Assembly: GCA_030770535.1 (NCBI GenBank)
Contig: JASVEC010000053.1
Span: forward strand, 1-64,000
DNA from: Batkoa obscura
Lineage: Eukaryota > Entomophthoromycota > Entomophthoromycetes > Entomophthorales > Batkoaceae
DNA: 64,000 bases
Direction of reading: 5' to 3'
In this document: in pieces, positions 11,552-24,577 of the stretch
Layout: every line of letters begins with the position of its first letter
Numbering within the stretch: the stretch's first letter is position 1
Position numbers and translations under genes: made by a program
Notes under the pieces: model-generated
Databases searched by the model: none
What the model was told of the DNA's origin: nothing
Seen by the model: the letters and a program-made list of their open reading frames with translations, nothing else

Positions 11552-14500
11552 TTACGCTTCCACATTACTTTTATTTTTCAGCCTTAATGCAAACAATTGT
11601 TGAAACTCACCAATTGGATTATTAACACAATGAATAGCCCCTGGTAATGTAGATAAAGACCTTGAATTACATGTTGGTATAACTTGACAAAATTTGCATT
11701 TATCTACATCCCAAATTTCAATAAAATCTGGATTAAAACCTAATATATAAGGATATTCAAATGCAAAAGAAGTTGGCTCTCCTTCCCACAATATAATAAA
11801 TTCTAATCTAGTACGACGACCATCTTTATCCACATAAAAAGCAAATTCATCATAACATAATAAAAAATCTTTAGTTGATACTTTATAAATAGCAATAGGT
11901 TTAACTACTTCTCTTTTTAGTACAAAATTTAAGGAAGCATCCGTTTCATCTAATAAACCTTGTGTATTTAATGTTTCTAAATCAACAATTTCAAATCCTT
12001 TTGCACAACCAACACATATTTTTGTTTTCAAAAAATGTAATGAGGTATATCCGGATGGTATATAAAATTTTTTAAATAATCTCATACCATCTTTACCAGC
12101 TCTCATTAAAAATTTACCAAAGGCTGCTTTTTTATTAGTAGTCAATAATACAGGTTCCAATGCTTTAACTACCGAACTTAAAGGTGTTGCCTTGACTACA
12201 CAAACTAGTACTCTACCTAAACATACACCTACTTTAAAAAAAGTAACATGAGAGCTTATTTTTCTTCCAATTTTAACTGATGTTGAGTCGTTATTTAAAG
12301 TATCCATAGCGAATGTATATAGTGATTTATCTGATAATAAAATTAACATATTATATTCTTCTAATATTTCAATTTGATAAACTTTTTCTAAATCAATAAT
12401 TTTTTGAAAATTACTCATACCACTACAACTACCTAAATAAACTCCTTCTTCTGTGCCAATTAATATTCTTTCATTATCATTAAATAAAGCTGTTGATAAT
12501 ATAGGATTATTAAATTTAAAATGAACTGTTGATATTGTAAATACTTCATAAACATTTGTTAAAGATGTTACTATTCCTCTTTGTTTTTCTATTTTATCTT
12601 TCCATTGTTTACGTTCAGCTAATGTATTAGCATATAATGTGATTGTTTGTCCATCTCTACCTAAATGAGTAATATTTAATGGATATCCTGATTTAACTAT
12701 TGAATCTTGTAGATTATTAGTTCCCATATATAAAAAGGAATTGGCTCTCTAGAAACAAATCCATTAGAGGATCTCTTGGATGTTGCATCAACTAAAGATG
12801 ATTCTTCAGGTATAATAACTTTAATTAATTCTAATGGGATGGGCTAATATAAAAATAAATCAATCTGTTGTTTATTATATGCTATTTAAACTTACTTTTT
12901 TATGTATTTTATAAATATAATCGTTATGTTCTTTTGAACTTTTTCTTTTTGTTAATAATAATAAATGATCAAATAAAAATAATGAAATATCCACTTGATC
13001 CACACCTGTTTTTTTTTTTAATGTACCATCTCTTATTAGTATTCGATTATCATGCATTAAATTTAGCATCTTCAATAAAAATTAAAATTAATTAATGTTT
13101 TTATATTATATTATATTATATAAATCTCATTTTTACCTTCAATTCATTACCATTGCCCAATAATAACTTCGACAACCTAGTTAACTTTAATTTATTATCT
13201 GCTTTACCCGTTTCAATATTAATTCGATTTAAAAATCCTTTAATTATTTTGATCACTTTTTGCATATTTTCAATATCTGGATTATCAGATTCTGTATGTT
13301 TAATAATAGCTTCTAACAATAATGAATATTTAGCTAATCGTGTAGTTGGTCTTCCCATGAAACTTTGTATTGGTAATTTTCTTAATTGAGGTAATTGTTC
13401 TTTTTCCTAAATTATATCGTTAATTTAGATTCGCATATATTCGGATTCTTTTATTAATTTTACCTCCAAAAACCTCGCTAAATTCTGATTCTGAGTAATT
13501 TCTAATTCTAGAGCCTGTTTAGCAAACAATTGGTGAGCCCCATAAGCCACAAAGGGTTCAAAATTTTTCACGTGATCTAAAAAAATATCTCCAATTTGAT
13601 CTACAACATATTGTTCTTCTTGTCTTTTTATTAAATCTTTCATTAAATGATGATTGATTGAATGAATTTCGCTAATATTAAAAAATACTTGTTCAATAAA
13701 CTCATCTCTTTTTTCAGTTGAAATAATGTTTTCATATAGCAAAGGTTTAATGAAAAACTAATAAAAATTGTTCAATTAATTTCGTTATTTTATAAATATT
13801 TAGTTCCGATTTTAAATATTTACCTCTTGTAATATCTCAATGTCTTCTACAAAGTCTTTTTCTGTATAAATAAATTCATAAATCGCTTCTTGTCGTTTCT
13901 TTTCTTTTACTGAAGTTGTATCCAATACGCTTTTAGGTACTGTTCTTGCCCAAACTCTCTATTTAATTTTTAGTTAAATTTGAGAGTACTTATTCATCGC
14001 TAAAAAAAACTTACCATAGGTTCCGGTAAAGTAGAAGGTCCCAATGGATTAACTGGGGTACCAAATCGAAAATTAATTAAACCCTAATAAAAACTTGTTT
14101 AACAAACAAAGATATAATAGACCATTAACTTCCACTTACATTTTTAACTTTCCTTGGACACATAGGCGAATAACAAAGCTTACTTTTTGAGCAAGTCGGT
14201 GAATAACAAGGTGTCAAATTGGTAAATACACCAGATATAGTTGAATAAATGGTTTCAAAATCTTTAATTAAACTAGAATCAAAGGGCTCCGAAGATAAAT
14301 AATCTCTAAATGTATATATTTCAGATATACTGTCTTTTAATGAACTTTCAAAAGTAACATCATGAAACAATTTGTGAAATTCAAAACATTGACCACAAGA
14401 TAAACATAACTTTCGATCCTCTGTTTGTAGAATTTGACTTAAGGTATCCTATAAAAAGTAACAATTTTAAATCAAGTCATTATAAAACCAAATTCAGAAT

Positions 14501-15460
14501 AAAATTTACCACTATGTCTTTTCCAGTAAAAGAACTTGGATATTCTAACGAATTTTTGGTATGTAAAGCTCTTGGGATATTACAGATAAATCTTTCTAAC
14601 ACCTCAGAAACAAATTGAACATTAATTATTTTCTTTTCTTTTCCTTCTTGACTTTTAGTGATACCTGATAATAGACTTTCAAAATATAAATTTTTGTTTT
14701 GTCCATTTCTTGAATTATTAGTAATATCCGAATTAGCTCTAGAACGTAGGGTCTGCCCCGGCCCCAATTTTTTTATTGTCTGTTTATTTGGTACCTTTGG
14801 TAATGGTTTAGTTTGAGATAGGCTAGAATTACTATTTAAGGATTCTGTTGATGTCCTTGCCAATACTGCTTTCATTCCCAATGGACTTGGTGGACTTTTA
14901 TAAGGAACCGTTGGTAAGGGTCGAAATTTGGTAGGTGATAAGTTAGACTCTGAATTAACTGGACTAATTCTATTTGGACTTTCAATTAACATAATTTTAC
15001 CATTAGTGGATGACTGATAAGGTTCTTTTGTTTCCTTTATTGTTGTAGTAATGATTGTGGGAGGTCTAACAATTTCTTTTGATTGTTTTAAATTTTTAAA
15101 AAAAGGACTATTAATCAAATTGGACGCTTTTGAATTTAAATTATGCTTTATACTTTCGCCACTACTTCCATTATATCCTTTAATAGGTTCCGAATTAATG
15201 GTTGATAAAGGTGTACTTTTTAACAAACTATTACTAAAACTTGGTGAAATAGATGGCGGCGATATAATATTTCCAACTTCATAAGCTCTAGAATTTAACG
15301 ACGAAGAACGCGTTGCTATTGCTAATGGTCGATGATAACTCGTTTCACTACTTATACTATCTTCGTAACTGGTTTTATATTCACTTGAGCTTGAGTTGGA
15401 TAAATAGGATGAGGAGTTAGATGAACTCACTTTTAAATGTGAATTACTACTTCGATGCAT
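11552..15460 (-). CDS. Rho1 guanine nucleotide exchange factor (DEP-DH-PH-CNH)
   Basis: Fungal Rom1/Rom2/Rgf-type GEF that activates Rho1 for cell-wall glucan synthesis and actin polarity. About nine exons. The N-terminal roughly 270 residues are Ser/Pro-rich and probably disordered, with PLPTVP and PLPKVPNK proline motifs. Next come a DEP domain (FVSEVLERFICNI onward, with YPSSFTGKDIVVNF), a Cys-rich segment with paired CYSPTC and CYSPMCPRK motifs often seen between DEP and DH in this family, and the DH domain (13742-13140, including RPTTRLAKYSLLLEAIIKHT). A PH domain (about 13075-12600) and a C-terminal citron-homology (CNH) domain (last 391 residues, FGTEEGVYLG-like IGTEEGVYLGS near its start) complete it. 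The layout is full-length. It is divergent from the lipase gene across 1.6 kb. Confidence 0.9.
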
Positions 15461-17104
15461 GGAGGTTGTTGATAATTTTATAAATTAATCATAAGCTTAG
15501 GAAAAATTATTGAATATAAATCAAGTTTAAATTGGAACTTTGGAAATATACAATTGTACGCACAATGATTTTAAACTTAGATAAAATGAGTTTATTCGCA
15601 GAAGTTGCTATTGTTCAACTGGTTAATTTTATATATACAAGTTGAATAAATAAATAAAGTGGTATAAAAAAATCAATTTATTTCTCAATCAAAAACTCTT
15701 AGGAAAATAAAGGTAATACTAGTTTACAACTGGAATTTTATTGGTTTAAGCAACTAATTTTAGTGATAAGTTAGTAGGCCATGTTCCTGTGCTTAAATGA
15801 ATTTCAAGTCTTTTTTCTAAATGAGTTCAATCAATTTGGTAACGATTGGGTCATAATTCCTTTAATTTATTAATATAATATAAAATTTCATAATTTAGGA
15901 AGATATTTTTAAAGATATGAGATCATCCTTTCCCTTATGATTTCCATTTTTAACGCATACAATGTATTAAAAAGTTTATATAAACTTGGTTTGATTATGT
16001 GAATGATTGTTAGTTTAATATTACATTAGTTTTATAGCTCAAACTGTAGCAAAAAAATAGCTTGTTAAGTCTAAATACAAGATCGTAGATAATTGAGATT
16101 GGCTTGAATATAAAAATCATCATTTGATTAAGTTTTTAATTTAGAATATTTCTTGTTAAAAATTCTACACCAAAAAAGGATCAATTTATCTAAAAAGCCA
16201 CAATTTCAACTTCTACACATAAGCAACTATGGATATTGTTTTGATGTCAAAATAAGCCTAAATGAATAATATTATTTAATGCTTGGCAATGTTACAACAA
16301 GTTGGACAGGTTTTACTGATAGTGGAAATATTACATATTATAATAATTGAAACCTTTACTATGTACCTAATAACAGCAAACATACATTCTTTGGATTTTT
16401 TGAAAACTCACATTTTTACTATTATTTTTACCTTAGTTTTAGTCTTTTTGATGAGCAAAAAGCGGTAGAGATTTAATATTGCAATATTAAAGAATTTTTA
16501 TTTAAAAAAAATCTTAAAATGAAAAAAGTTACTGTTGCAGCCAATAGCTTGGTCATTTTTTAATCAAAATATCAAGTTGTTAGGAGAACTTGACTTTTAA
16601 TAGACTTGTAATAGATCATATCTTTAAGCGTTGCTACTAATAAAAAGTCCAAAATAATATAAAAATTGTAAAGCATTAATATTTAAGTAACTTAACCCAA
16701 GGCAGATAGACTATTATTGAATTGAATTTATTTTCAAAAATAGAATAGAAATTGTCTAACAATAACTTTCTTTAATTGGCCCCTAGATAGTCATGTGAAC
16801 TTTAGACACCTTAGGCCACGTGCTAAATTTAAATGTCTGGGCAATTGTGTGGTAATAAGTTATAATTATTAGTGAAATGAATAATAAAATTAGCAAATTG
16901 CTGCCCAATATTTTAGGAAGAATTAAATTAAGTTTTGAACTCCCCACTTCTGGATCTAATTAAGATTTCAAACGAATTTAACAGACTGTTTAGCCATGAT
17001 TATAAATATTAACTCCTTTAGTTTTTATTTTGTTTTTTTATAAAATAGATAGAACCTAATATTATTTTTCAAAAAAAAAGTTTATTTTAAAGTTTGTTAT
17101 TTCA
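15461..17104. other. Long divergent intergenic region
   Basis: Between the Rho GEF (-) and the lipase (+). No MITE copy was seen. A short open stretch with peptide-like composition occurs at about 16200-16470 (see findings), but it is interrupted and has no recognised family. The rest is AT-rich and featureless by eye. Confidence 0.45.
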
Positions 17105-18521
17105 ATGTTAAAAATACCAGTAATTAGTCGCTTGGATATCTATGATTATTTTTCATTATTATTTACCTTCTCCTTTTTTTTATTTGAAAAAGTATTGAGA
17201 TTCGTTTTATTTTTCATACCTTTTAATATCTTTAAAAAGAGGTAAATCATTTATTTTTTTTATATCTAATAAATATAGTAATTCTTGTTTTAGTTCGAAA
17301 AATGATAAAGAGGCTAAAATTGATACCTTAAACACTACAAAAGATATAGTCACCAGTTGGGGTTACCCATTTCAAGAATTTTTAGTTACTACAGAAGATG
17401 GTTATCTTTTATCAGTTCACCGTATACCAGAAGCATCACCAAAAACACCCACTAGAGAATTTCCAACACCTGAGATCAGTCAAATACAATTTAATATTAA
17501 AAAAAGTAAAGTGAATAAACCGGTAGTATTATTATGGCACGGATTTCTAATGAGTTCGGAAGTATTTGTATGTAAACCCAATTTATTAGATAATTTAGCT
17601 TTTTGGTTAGTTGAGCAAGGATATGATGTATGGCTCGGAAATACAAGAGGTAACAAATATTCACAGAAACATACCACCCTTAGTCCATTGACCCAAGAAT
17701 TTTGGGATTTTTCTATGGACGAATTTGCAAGATATGATTTACCTTCAACTGTAGATATGATATTAAAAATAACAGGAGCAAACGCTTTGGCTTATATTGG
17801 TTTTTCTCAAGGAACAGCTCAAGCTTTTGCTTCTTTATCAATTCATAATGATTTAAATGCTAAGATTAATTTGTTTATTTGTTTGGCTCCAGCTACTTCA
17901 CCAACTGGTTTGGTTAATAATACAGTTGATGCTATTGTGAGAGCTACACCAAATATTATATATCTCATGTTTGGAAGAAAGAGTGCTTTAAGTGCCTGTT
18001 TATTTTGGCAAGGATTGTTACCAAGAGCTTTTTTTGTTAAAGCAATAGATGCCTCAATGAAATTTTTATTTGGTTGGAAAAGTCATAATATGTCCGATTT
18101 AACTAAACATTATTGTTACCAACATTTATATTCTATGACCTCAGTTAAATGTCTAGTACATTGGTTTCAAATTATTCGCGCTAATCGATTTCAGTTATAT
18201 GATGACTTACCTTTACCTGTTATGGAATCTGAATCTTCTCGTAGTCATGTTGTTCCTGGTTATCCTACTTCTCAAATTCAAACTCCATTGGCTGTTTTTT
18301 ATGGGGAAGCGGATACACTTTCAGATATGTCTCAACTTCTATCTCAGTTACCAGCTCCTATCTTTTGTAAAGGTATTAAAGGCTTTGAACACCTTGACTT
18401 TTTATGGGCTGATGATATGCCCAACCATTGCTTTGAAGAAATGGCAGAGTTGTTACTTAGATATAATATAGTTGAATTTGAAGGGGCTTCAAATGATAAA
18501 AAATTAATAACTTCAAAATAA
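17105..18521 (+). CDS. Sterol-ester hydrolase / acid-lipase-like (Tgl1/Yeh family)
   Basis: Alpha/beta-hydrolase of the abhydrolase-lipase family. Relatives hydrolyse sterol esters and triacylglycerol at lipid droplets or membranes. Two exons: exon 1 from ATG 17105 encodes about 46 residues with a hydrophobic hairpin or anchor (FSLLFTFSFFLFEKVLRFVL), and the intron starts at AG|GTAAAT. Exon 2 opens with WGYPFQEFLVTTEDGYLL, the signature of this family. Next come LLWHGFLMSSEVF (oxyanion region), YDVWLGNTRGNKYSQKH, the nucleophile elbow IGFSQGTAQAF, YGEADTLSD (acid) and GFEHLDFLWA (catalytic His). All catalytic elements are present. The length, about 450 residues, is normal. It converges with the ATPase gene, 123 bp apart. 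Confidence 0.9.
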
Positions 18522-18644
18522 ACGTGTTTGACTATAAAGTATGAATATTTTTGATGTAAACAAATTTTGCTATTAAACAAATTAATTAAATTATAAACAA
18601 TTATTATTTTATTATACATAAATATATTAACTGGTATAATAATT

Positions 18645-21600
18645 TTAAGTCATTCGACTATAACCTCCATGTGCTAAAGTTGGATGCATTTGTAATCCAG
18701 ATATTTCTGGGAAATATGGATTTGGCTTCGCTCTACCCAAAATATAAAATCTTACTGCAGAATAAGCAAGAATAAATAGACCACCACCAATAGGAACTAA
18801 CCAGAAGATGGGTGATAGTCCAGATGACGTTTGGAAGACTGTATTAACTCCAGGAACATAAACAATGATAAACCCAAGTAAAAATCCAACAAATAAACCT
18901 ATGAAATTATATTTGTTACGGAACATATGACGACCAAAAGGTGGCGCAAGTCGTGATTTACTAGCAAATAAATTGAACGCTTGTAAAATCATTACAGATA
19001 GGTAATAGATGGATTGAGCTTGAGATAAAATTTCAATTTGTTTAACATCGTCATAAGTATCACCAGAGGAGGTGGTATGAATATCTGAACCGGATTTAAA
19101 AAAACCTTTGTTTTGCATAAGATGAGAGTCATGAATTGTGATACCATATGAATGTAAAACCAGAAAGAAAGCTAAATGAGCAATGCCAGTTTCGATCATA
19201 CCTACTTCAAAGTAAGCCCATGAAAGGATATTAAAATCTACTAAAAGCTCTTGTTTGTTTGGTGAAAAGCAAGCTTTCCAGTATCCTGGCGAAAAAAAGT
19301 TGGATAAGCTATGCTTTACTTTCGCAAAGGCAGAGGGTGGAATCTCATGACCAGATGAATAATCATAATGTGGTATTAAATCATACTGCTTTATTCTTCT
19401 GAACCTTTCGACGGATAAAGAATCAACTGGCTTACGCGGTGGTAATCGCATAAGTCCAGTAGCTGTTTCTGGCGGATCAAAAGCATAAGAAAGTGCTGTG
19501 AAAAGTTCAAAACCTAAATCAATTACAATGATTTGGATTGAAGTTAATGGTAAAGGTATTGGTACCATAACAAACAACAGTTGTGGTAAAATTTCTGGAA
19601 TAGAATGGGTAATTGTATATTGAACACTCTTTTTAAGGTTCATAAAAATCAATCGCCCTTCTTCAATACCTCGAATAGTAGAAGCAAAATTATCATCCAA
19701 AAGGATCATGGAAGCTGCATCTTTTGATACATCTGATCCAGACTCATTCATTGCGATCCCTAAATCAGCCTTTTTCAATGCAGGAGAATCGTTGACTCCA
19801 TCCCCCGTAACACCAACTATATGACCCATAGATTGAGCTCTCTTGACAATTTCTAATTTATGTTTTGGTGAAGTTCTAGCGAAAACGATTTCTTGTTTTG
19901 ATAAAATAAAATCCCACATTTCATCATCTAAATTATCAATTTCTTCACCATGGATGACAATTGCATCATATTCATCTGGTTCTACTTCTTCAATAGGTCG
20001 CATTGTCCTTTCTGCTACCATCCTTTTAGTATCTGAAACCATTAAATTAATTTTTCTTGCAATTGCTTCTGCAGTAAGTGGATGATCACCAGTAACCATC
20101 ATAACTTTAATGCCCGCCAGACGACATTTTCCTATAGCCTCGCGTACCCCATGTTTAGGTGGATCCTCTAAGGAAGCTAAGCCAACAAATACTAAACCGG
20201 ATTGCGGAAAGTTTTTTGTACTAGCATCAAAATTGTAATTAACTGGATATTGACTCCTTGGTAGTTTAAGTTCGGCAAAAGCAATCACACGATGCCCTTT
20301 ACTAGCCATTCTTTCATACATATCTTTAAACTGTTGATGATGATCTTGAGTTAATGGCACTTCTTGACGATTTAAAAGGATGTGAGAGCATGTTTTTAAT
20401 ACCCTTTCTGGTGCACCTTTTATAAATAATATTAAATCACCATTTCCATGTTGAATTCTATGAATTGACATTGCCCATTTGTTTTCAGAATTAAATGGAA
20501 TTGAAAATACTTTTGGAAACTTACTTGGAAGATTATCAAACTCTTGATGATGTTGATAAGCAAAGCGTGTTAATCCTAATTCAGTAGCATCTCCTACAGC
20601 TTTACGTTGTGAAAATGGTACTAAATTACTATCAAATTTAACTTGTGAATTTAAAGCTGAGTTCATAATGATATTTTCAACACCCAAATATTGATTATTC
20701 AAATCAACATCAGCTGAACTTAAAGGTAATAGATTTTCATGAAATTCAAGGTTAGTCCATAACGTTGTTACAGTCATCTGATTTTTTGTTAATGTTCCAG
20801 TTTTATCCGTTGCCAATAAAGTGATAGAACCTAATGTTTCCACTCCCTTCAAATCTTTAACCAACACTTTTTGGTTAGCCATTCTTCCAGCAGCAATAGT
20901 AAGTAACATAGTCACTGTGATTGGCAAACCTTCTGGGATCCAAGCAACAAAAGTACCAATAGCAAAATTTAAAGAAATATGAATATCACCTGCCTTTACG
21001 ATACTTACAATTAAAAATATAATAGCTGTTGAAAATGCAAGTGTACTAATGATCCCAATAAAACGATTGATTTCTAAAGTCAAAGGACTTTCACCTTTAT
21101 TTTCACTCCCAGTAAGGTTAGCAATCTGTCCCAAAATAGTTTGATCACCTGTACGTACAACAATACCATAACCTTCACCAGAAACCACTAAGGTACTATT
21201 AAAAGCAAGGTTAGTAGCTTCCAATGGGTTACTAAACTCATTGCTTGGTTTTCTAGGCTGTGGATCCGATTCTCCAGTAAGTGAAGAGTTATCGACTTTG
21301 AGATCCATAGTATAAAATAATCTTAAATCAGCTGGTACTTTATCTCCCATTTTAATAAAAACAACATCTCCTACTACTAGTTCTGATGCATTAATTTGTT
21401 CCATTTTATTTTCTCTAATAACATGAGAAAGTTGAGGTACCATTTTAAGGAAAGAATCTAGTAATGCTGCACTCTTTTGGATTTGTATAAATTCAATTGT
21501 GGCATTAATAAATGCTACTACTATAAGAATAATACCCAAATACATATCTGCTTTATTAAGCTTTGTATCAAGACTAAAAAGTACAAAGGTTAAAATGGCT

Positions 21601-21893
21601 GAGATGAGTAATAAAATGTTAAATAAAGCAAATAAACATTTGAAAAATATAACTGCTGGGTGCGTCTTTTTTGGTGGGGTAAGTAAATTAGGTCCATATT
21701 CATAGCGTAATTTATCTGCTTGATTAAAGGTTAGCCCTGCCGACGTGGAAGGCTTATTTTCGTCAACAAAGGTATTATATCGTGAACATATTTGCTGAAC
21801 AGTAAGCTGATGCTCATCCTAAAATATTATTTAGCTGAAAGTATCAAATAAGTGAAACTGCCTTACAATATTTAAAGATTTCGACTCAGACAT
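18645..21893 (-). CDS. Type IIC-like P-type cation ATPase (Na+/K+-ATPase alpha-like or ACU-type)
   Basis: Two exons. Exon 1 encodes only MSESKSLNI, then a roughly 55-nt intron, then one long exon, giving about 1,060 residues. The N-terminal cation-ATPase domain is followed by TGES in SSLTGESDPQ, the phosphorylation motif LLATDKTGTLTKNQMT, KGAPERVL, MMVTGDHPLTAEAIA and VTGDGVNDSPALKKADLGIA. NPLEATNLAFNSTLVVSGEG and the M4 sequence VAWIPEGLPITVT group it with type IIC enzymes rather than fungal ENA (IID) or SERCA pumps. In M5-M6 the sequence reads THSIPEILPQ and IDLGFELFTALSYAFD, differing from animal pumps at several cation-site positions. It is probably a plasma-membrane Na+ or K+ pump. A beta subunit is not seen nearby. 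Confidence 0.9.
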
Positions 21894-22853
21894 CACTGAA
21901 CTCCTGCTTTTTATATTTAATTGTTCTTATTTATTCTATGACTGATGTATATAAAAAAAGTAAAAAATAAGTTAAAGATAAGAAGTAAACTTATAAAATA
22001 GAACTATACCTTTTAAAAATAAATGCTAGTCACTTATATAAAACCAAATAAGATGGCCAAAAATTATATACACGTTTAGTTACAGAAAGTATTTGATTCA
22101 ATTATTTGGTTAATTAAATTTATATTCAATTAATTGTTTAATAAATTTAAGACCAAACTAATGGCAGCTTTGGGATTTTAAGAACATAAATCGAGTAATT
22201 TTAATTAACGGAAATTTAACTTTTTTATGAAAGATTTGGTTTATCCTATTGGTCCTTTCTTCATTCACTATCAAAATTACTATCAAACTAAAAGCTATTC
22301 TTGAGTTTTAATAGTAACATTATTCAAGTGTATTAGCAACAATTCAACTACTATATAATATAGCTGAGAAGTACCAGGTACAATTTATAAGTTTGCTCGT
22401 TTTAATAATTGTAATTTACTAACAACTTATTAATTCTATAAAAGTCAACTCATAAATTTATAAATGAGCTTGAATCTTGTTTTAAAGATAAGAATTTAAT
22501 ATTAAACTTTACATCTGTATTTTCAAAACTTTTTAAACTTTAACATACTTGATTATATTGTTACTTTTTCTATAATTTTCTTTATTACTGACTGCTCTTA
22601 TTTTTGTAAATAGAGCAACAAATCGATATGATATGTATTTTCACTTATTTATTTTATAACTAAAATCATCAAATTTCTAATCAAGTTTTTTATTTATTTT
22701 TAACTTATAAAGCAAAAAAGACTTTAATAATTACATATTAAACATTGATATTATTTTATTTATTTATTTAGTCTTTTATATATTTATTTGTCATATAGAA
22801 ACTATCGTGAGAGAATGGATTACTCTAGTATTTTAAAACTGTTGATATATGCA

Positions 22854-22959
22854 TATAAGGATGTTTTTTTTTGGTTTCATCACTTTTTCCATTTTTCAAA
22901 CGCTATCTGAATGGAAAGATTATTAGCGAAAATTTTAAACAAAAAAATACATCCCTATA
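22854..22959 (-). mobile_element. MITE copy 4 (minus orientation)
   Basis: Runs from TATAAGGATGTTTTTTTTGG through TTTCATCACTTTTTCCATTTTT, ACGCTATCTGAATGGAAAGATTATTAGCG and AAACAAAAAAATACATCCCTATA. About 106 bp, with good terminal complementarity. Confidence 0.85.
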
Positions 22960-23339
22960 CATTTATTTTGGTCTAAAATCTCAAGAGTATGTCTCTTGGT
23001 GAAAATTAAAGAGTAATAATGCACCATTAGAAAGGAGAGCAAATGCACATATACATAAAAGATGAAAGCCTAGCTTTTGATGTATTTTGCTACCTTCTTA
23101 TTTAACAACAATAGATAATTAAGTATTATATTCTTTGTAAATTTATCAATTTTGATTTTATCTTATAATGTAAAAAATAATTTAACGTTTATTTAGTTTA
23201 ATCCAAATTCTCAATCATTATTGAAAAAATTGAAACTTTAAACCGTTGAAGTATCTGTTCCTTCAATGTACTTTTCTATATAGTAATTATGTTATAAAGG
23301 GAATGAATGATCAAAATGAGAAAATATGTATATCATTAA

Positions 23340-23442
23340 TGAGAGTGTTTTTTTGATTTCATCACTTTTACATTTTTTGAGCACTATTCGAGTAGAAAAT
23401 TTGTTAGTAAAATCCTTAAATACAAAAATACATCCCCATATA
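23340..23442 (-). mobile_element. MITE copy 5 (minus orientation)
   Basis: Starts GAGAGTGTTTTTTTGATTTCATCAC, has GAGCACTATTCGAGTAGAAAATTTGTTAGTAAAATCC and ends AAAAATACATCCCCATATA. About 103 bp. The left terminus is diverged and the right terminus is intact. Confidence 0.85.
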
Positions 23443-23844
23443 GCTACTGTTATATACTAAATTGATACTACCAAGTGTCTAGGAATTAACGAAAGATATG
23501 CTTCATTACATATTTATCAACATCGTTTTTTATATAATAATATATTATTAGTAGTATTTTAAAGCTTTACATTATTATTATTTATCATTTAAAATACTTA
23601 TAAATATATTAAAAAATAGTTAAAATTATAATTTTCATTTTAAGGATTATATCTATAACTTTTGTCTTACAATAAAAATTAATACAAGATTCTCTTTTAC
23701 TCATTAATATAGAAGATTTAGCTTATTTAGAAAATCAAGATTTATAGAAAGTAAGGAGTAAGGAGTAAAGTTGATATAAGAACACCCTCATAATGTTTAT
23801 TTTGAAATTGTAAATTTAAGCAGTAAAGTGAGGTGAAAAAACTA

Positions 23845-23946
23845 TATGGGGATATATTTTTGTGTTTAAGAATTTTACTAACAAATTTTCCACTTAGATA
23901 GCGTTTAAAAATGAAAAAAGTAATGAAGTCAAAAAAACACCCCATA
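23845..23946 (+). mobile_element. MITE copy 6 (plus orientation)
   Basis: TATGGGGATATATTTTTGTG at the left end and AAAAAAACACCCCATA at the right form clear inverted repeats. The core is TTTTCCACTTAGATAGCGTTTAAAAATG. About 102 bp. It is flanked by TA on the left (actaTATGGGG). Confidence 0.9.
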
Positions 23947-24005
23947 TCTTAGGCGTAAATTAGCCTATATATAAAATAATAAAATTTTAGGCAAAAAAAT
24001 AAAAT

Positions 24006-24107
24006 TTTGAGATATATTTTTTTGGTTAAAAATTTTACTAACAATTTTTCCGCTCAAATAGCGCTTAAAAACGGAAAAAGTAATGAAACCAAAAAAAATC
24101 ATCCCCG
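24006..24107 (+). mobile_element. MITE copy 7 (plus orientation)
   Basis: In direct orientation about 60 bp after copy 6. It has TTTTTCCGCTCAAATAGCGC and AACGGAAAAAGTAATGAAACC, ending AAAAAAAATCATCCCCG. The left terminus (GAGATATATTTTTTTGG) has lost the GGGG of the consensus. The inner TTTTTCCGCT / AACGGAAAAA pairing is well kept. Confidence 0.85.
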
Positions 24108-24475
24108 TTTTGAATTTAGCCTGGCAATTTTGAGGAGGGGAATTGAATAAAATATAAAACCATTTGAATTTTAGGCTTTTTAAAATATAAAGCAATTTCT
24201 AAATAAGCTTTTGGGCAGGTCTTTTTACTAGAGGTACAAGATCACCACAATTGAATTCTTTCTATAATAAATTATTATGTTCTTACAAAATATTCGTTGT
24301 AATTAATGCTTATATATTATTTTTGGCCCAAAAAGAGCTTATTTTAAAACTACACTAGAATTAAAATTGGTACATTACAAAAATAAAATAGTTTTAGACA
24401 AGAATTAACCATTGCTTTTAAAGTAATTTTTCTAAGCAGGGTTTATAGATTAGGGTGATATCAAACTGTTTATTG

Positions 24476-24577
24476 TATGGGGATGTATTTTTTTTAAGGA
24501 TTTTATTAATAACCTTTCTGCTCAAACAATGTTTAAAAAATAGAAAAAGTGATGAAACCAAAAAAAACATCCCCGTA
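24476..24577 (+). mobile_element. MITE copy 8 (plus orientation, well-preserved ends)
   Basis: TATGGGGATGTATTTTTTTT at the left and AAAAAAAACATCCCCGTA at the right form the best terminal inverted repeat of the family in this window. The flanking bases (tgTATGGGG...CCCCGTATA) are compatible with a TA target duplication, as in Tc1/mariner-derived MITEs. The core is more diverged than the ends. Confidence 0.9.

Noticed and set aside
13094-13122. Short TATAT repeats within the Rho GEF gene
   Set aside because: They lie in an intron and are explained by AT-rich composition.
16283-16468. 61-residue ORF
   Set aside because: It has no ATG-context or family support and overlaps the more peptide-like stretch in another frame.
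23742-24195. Two short minus-strand ORFs
   Set aside because: They lie within MITE copies 6 and 7 and translate repeated MITE sequence.
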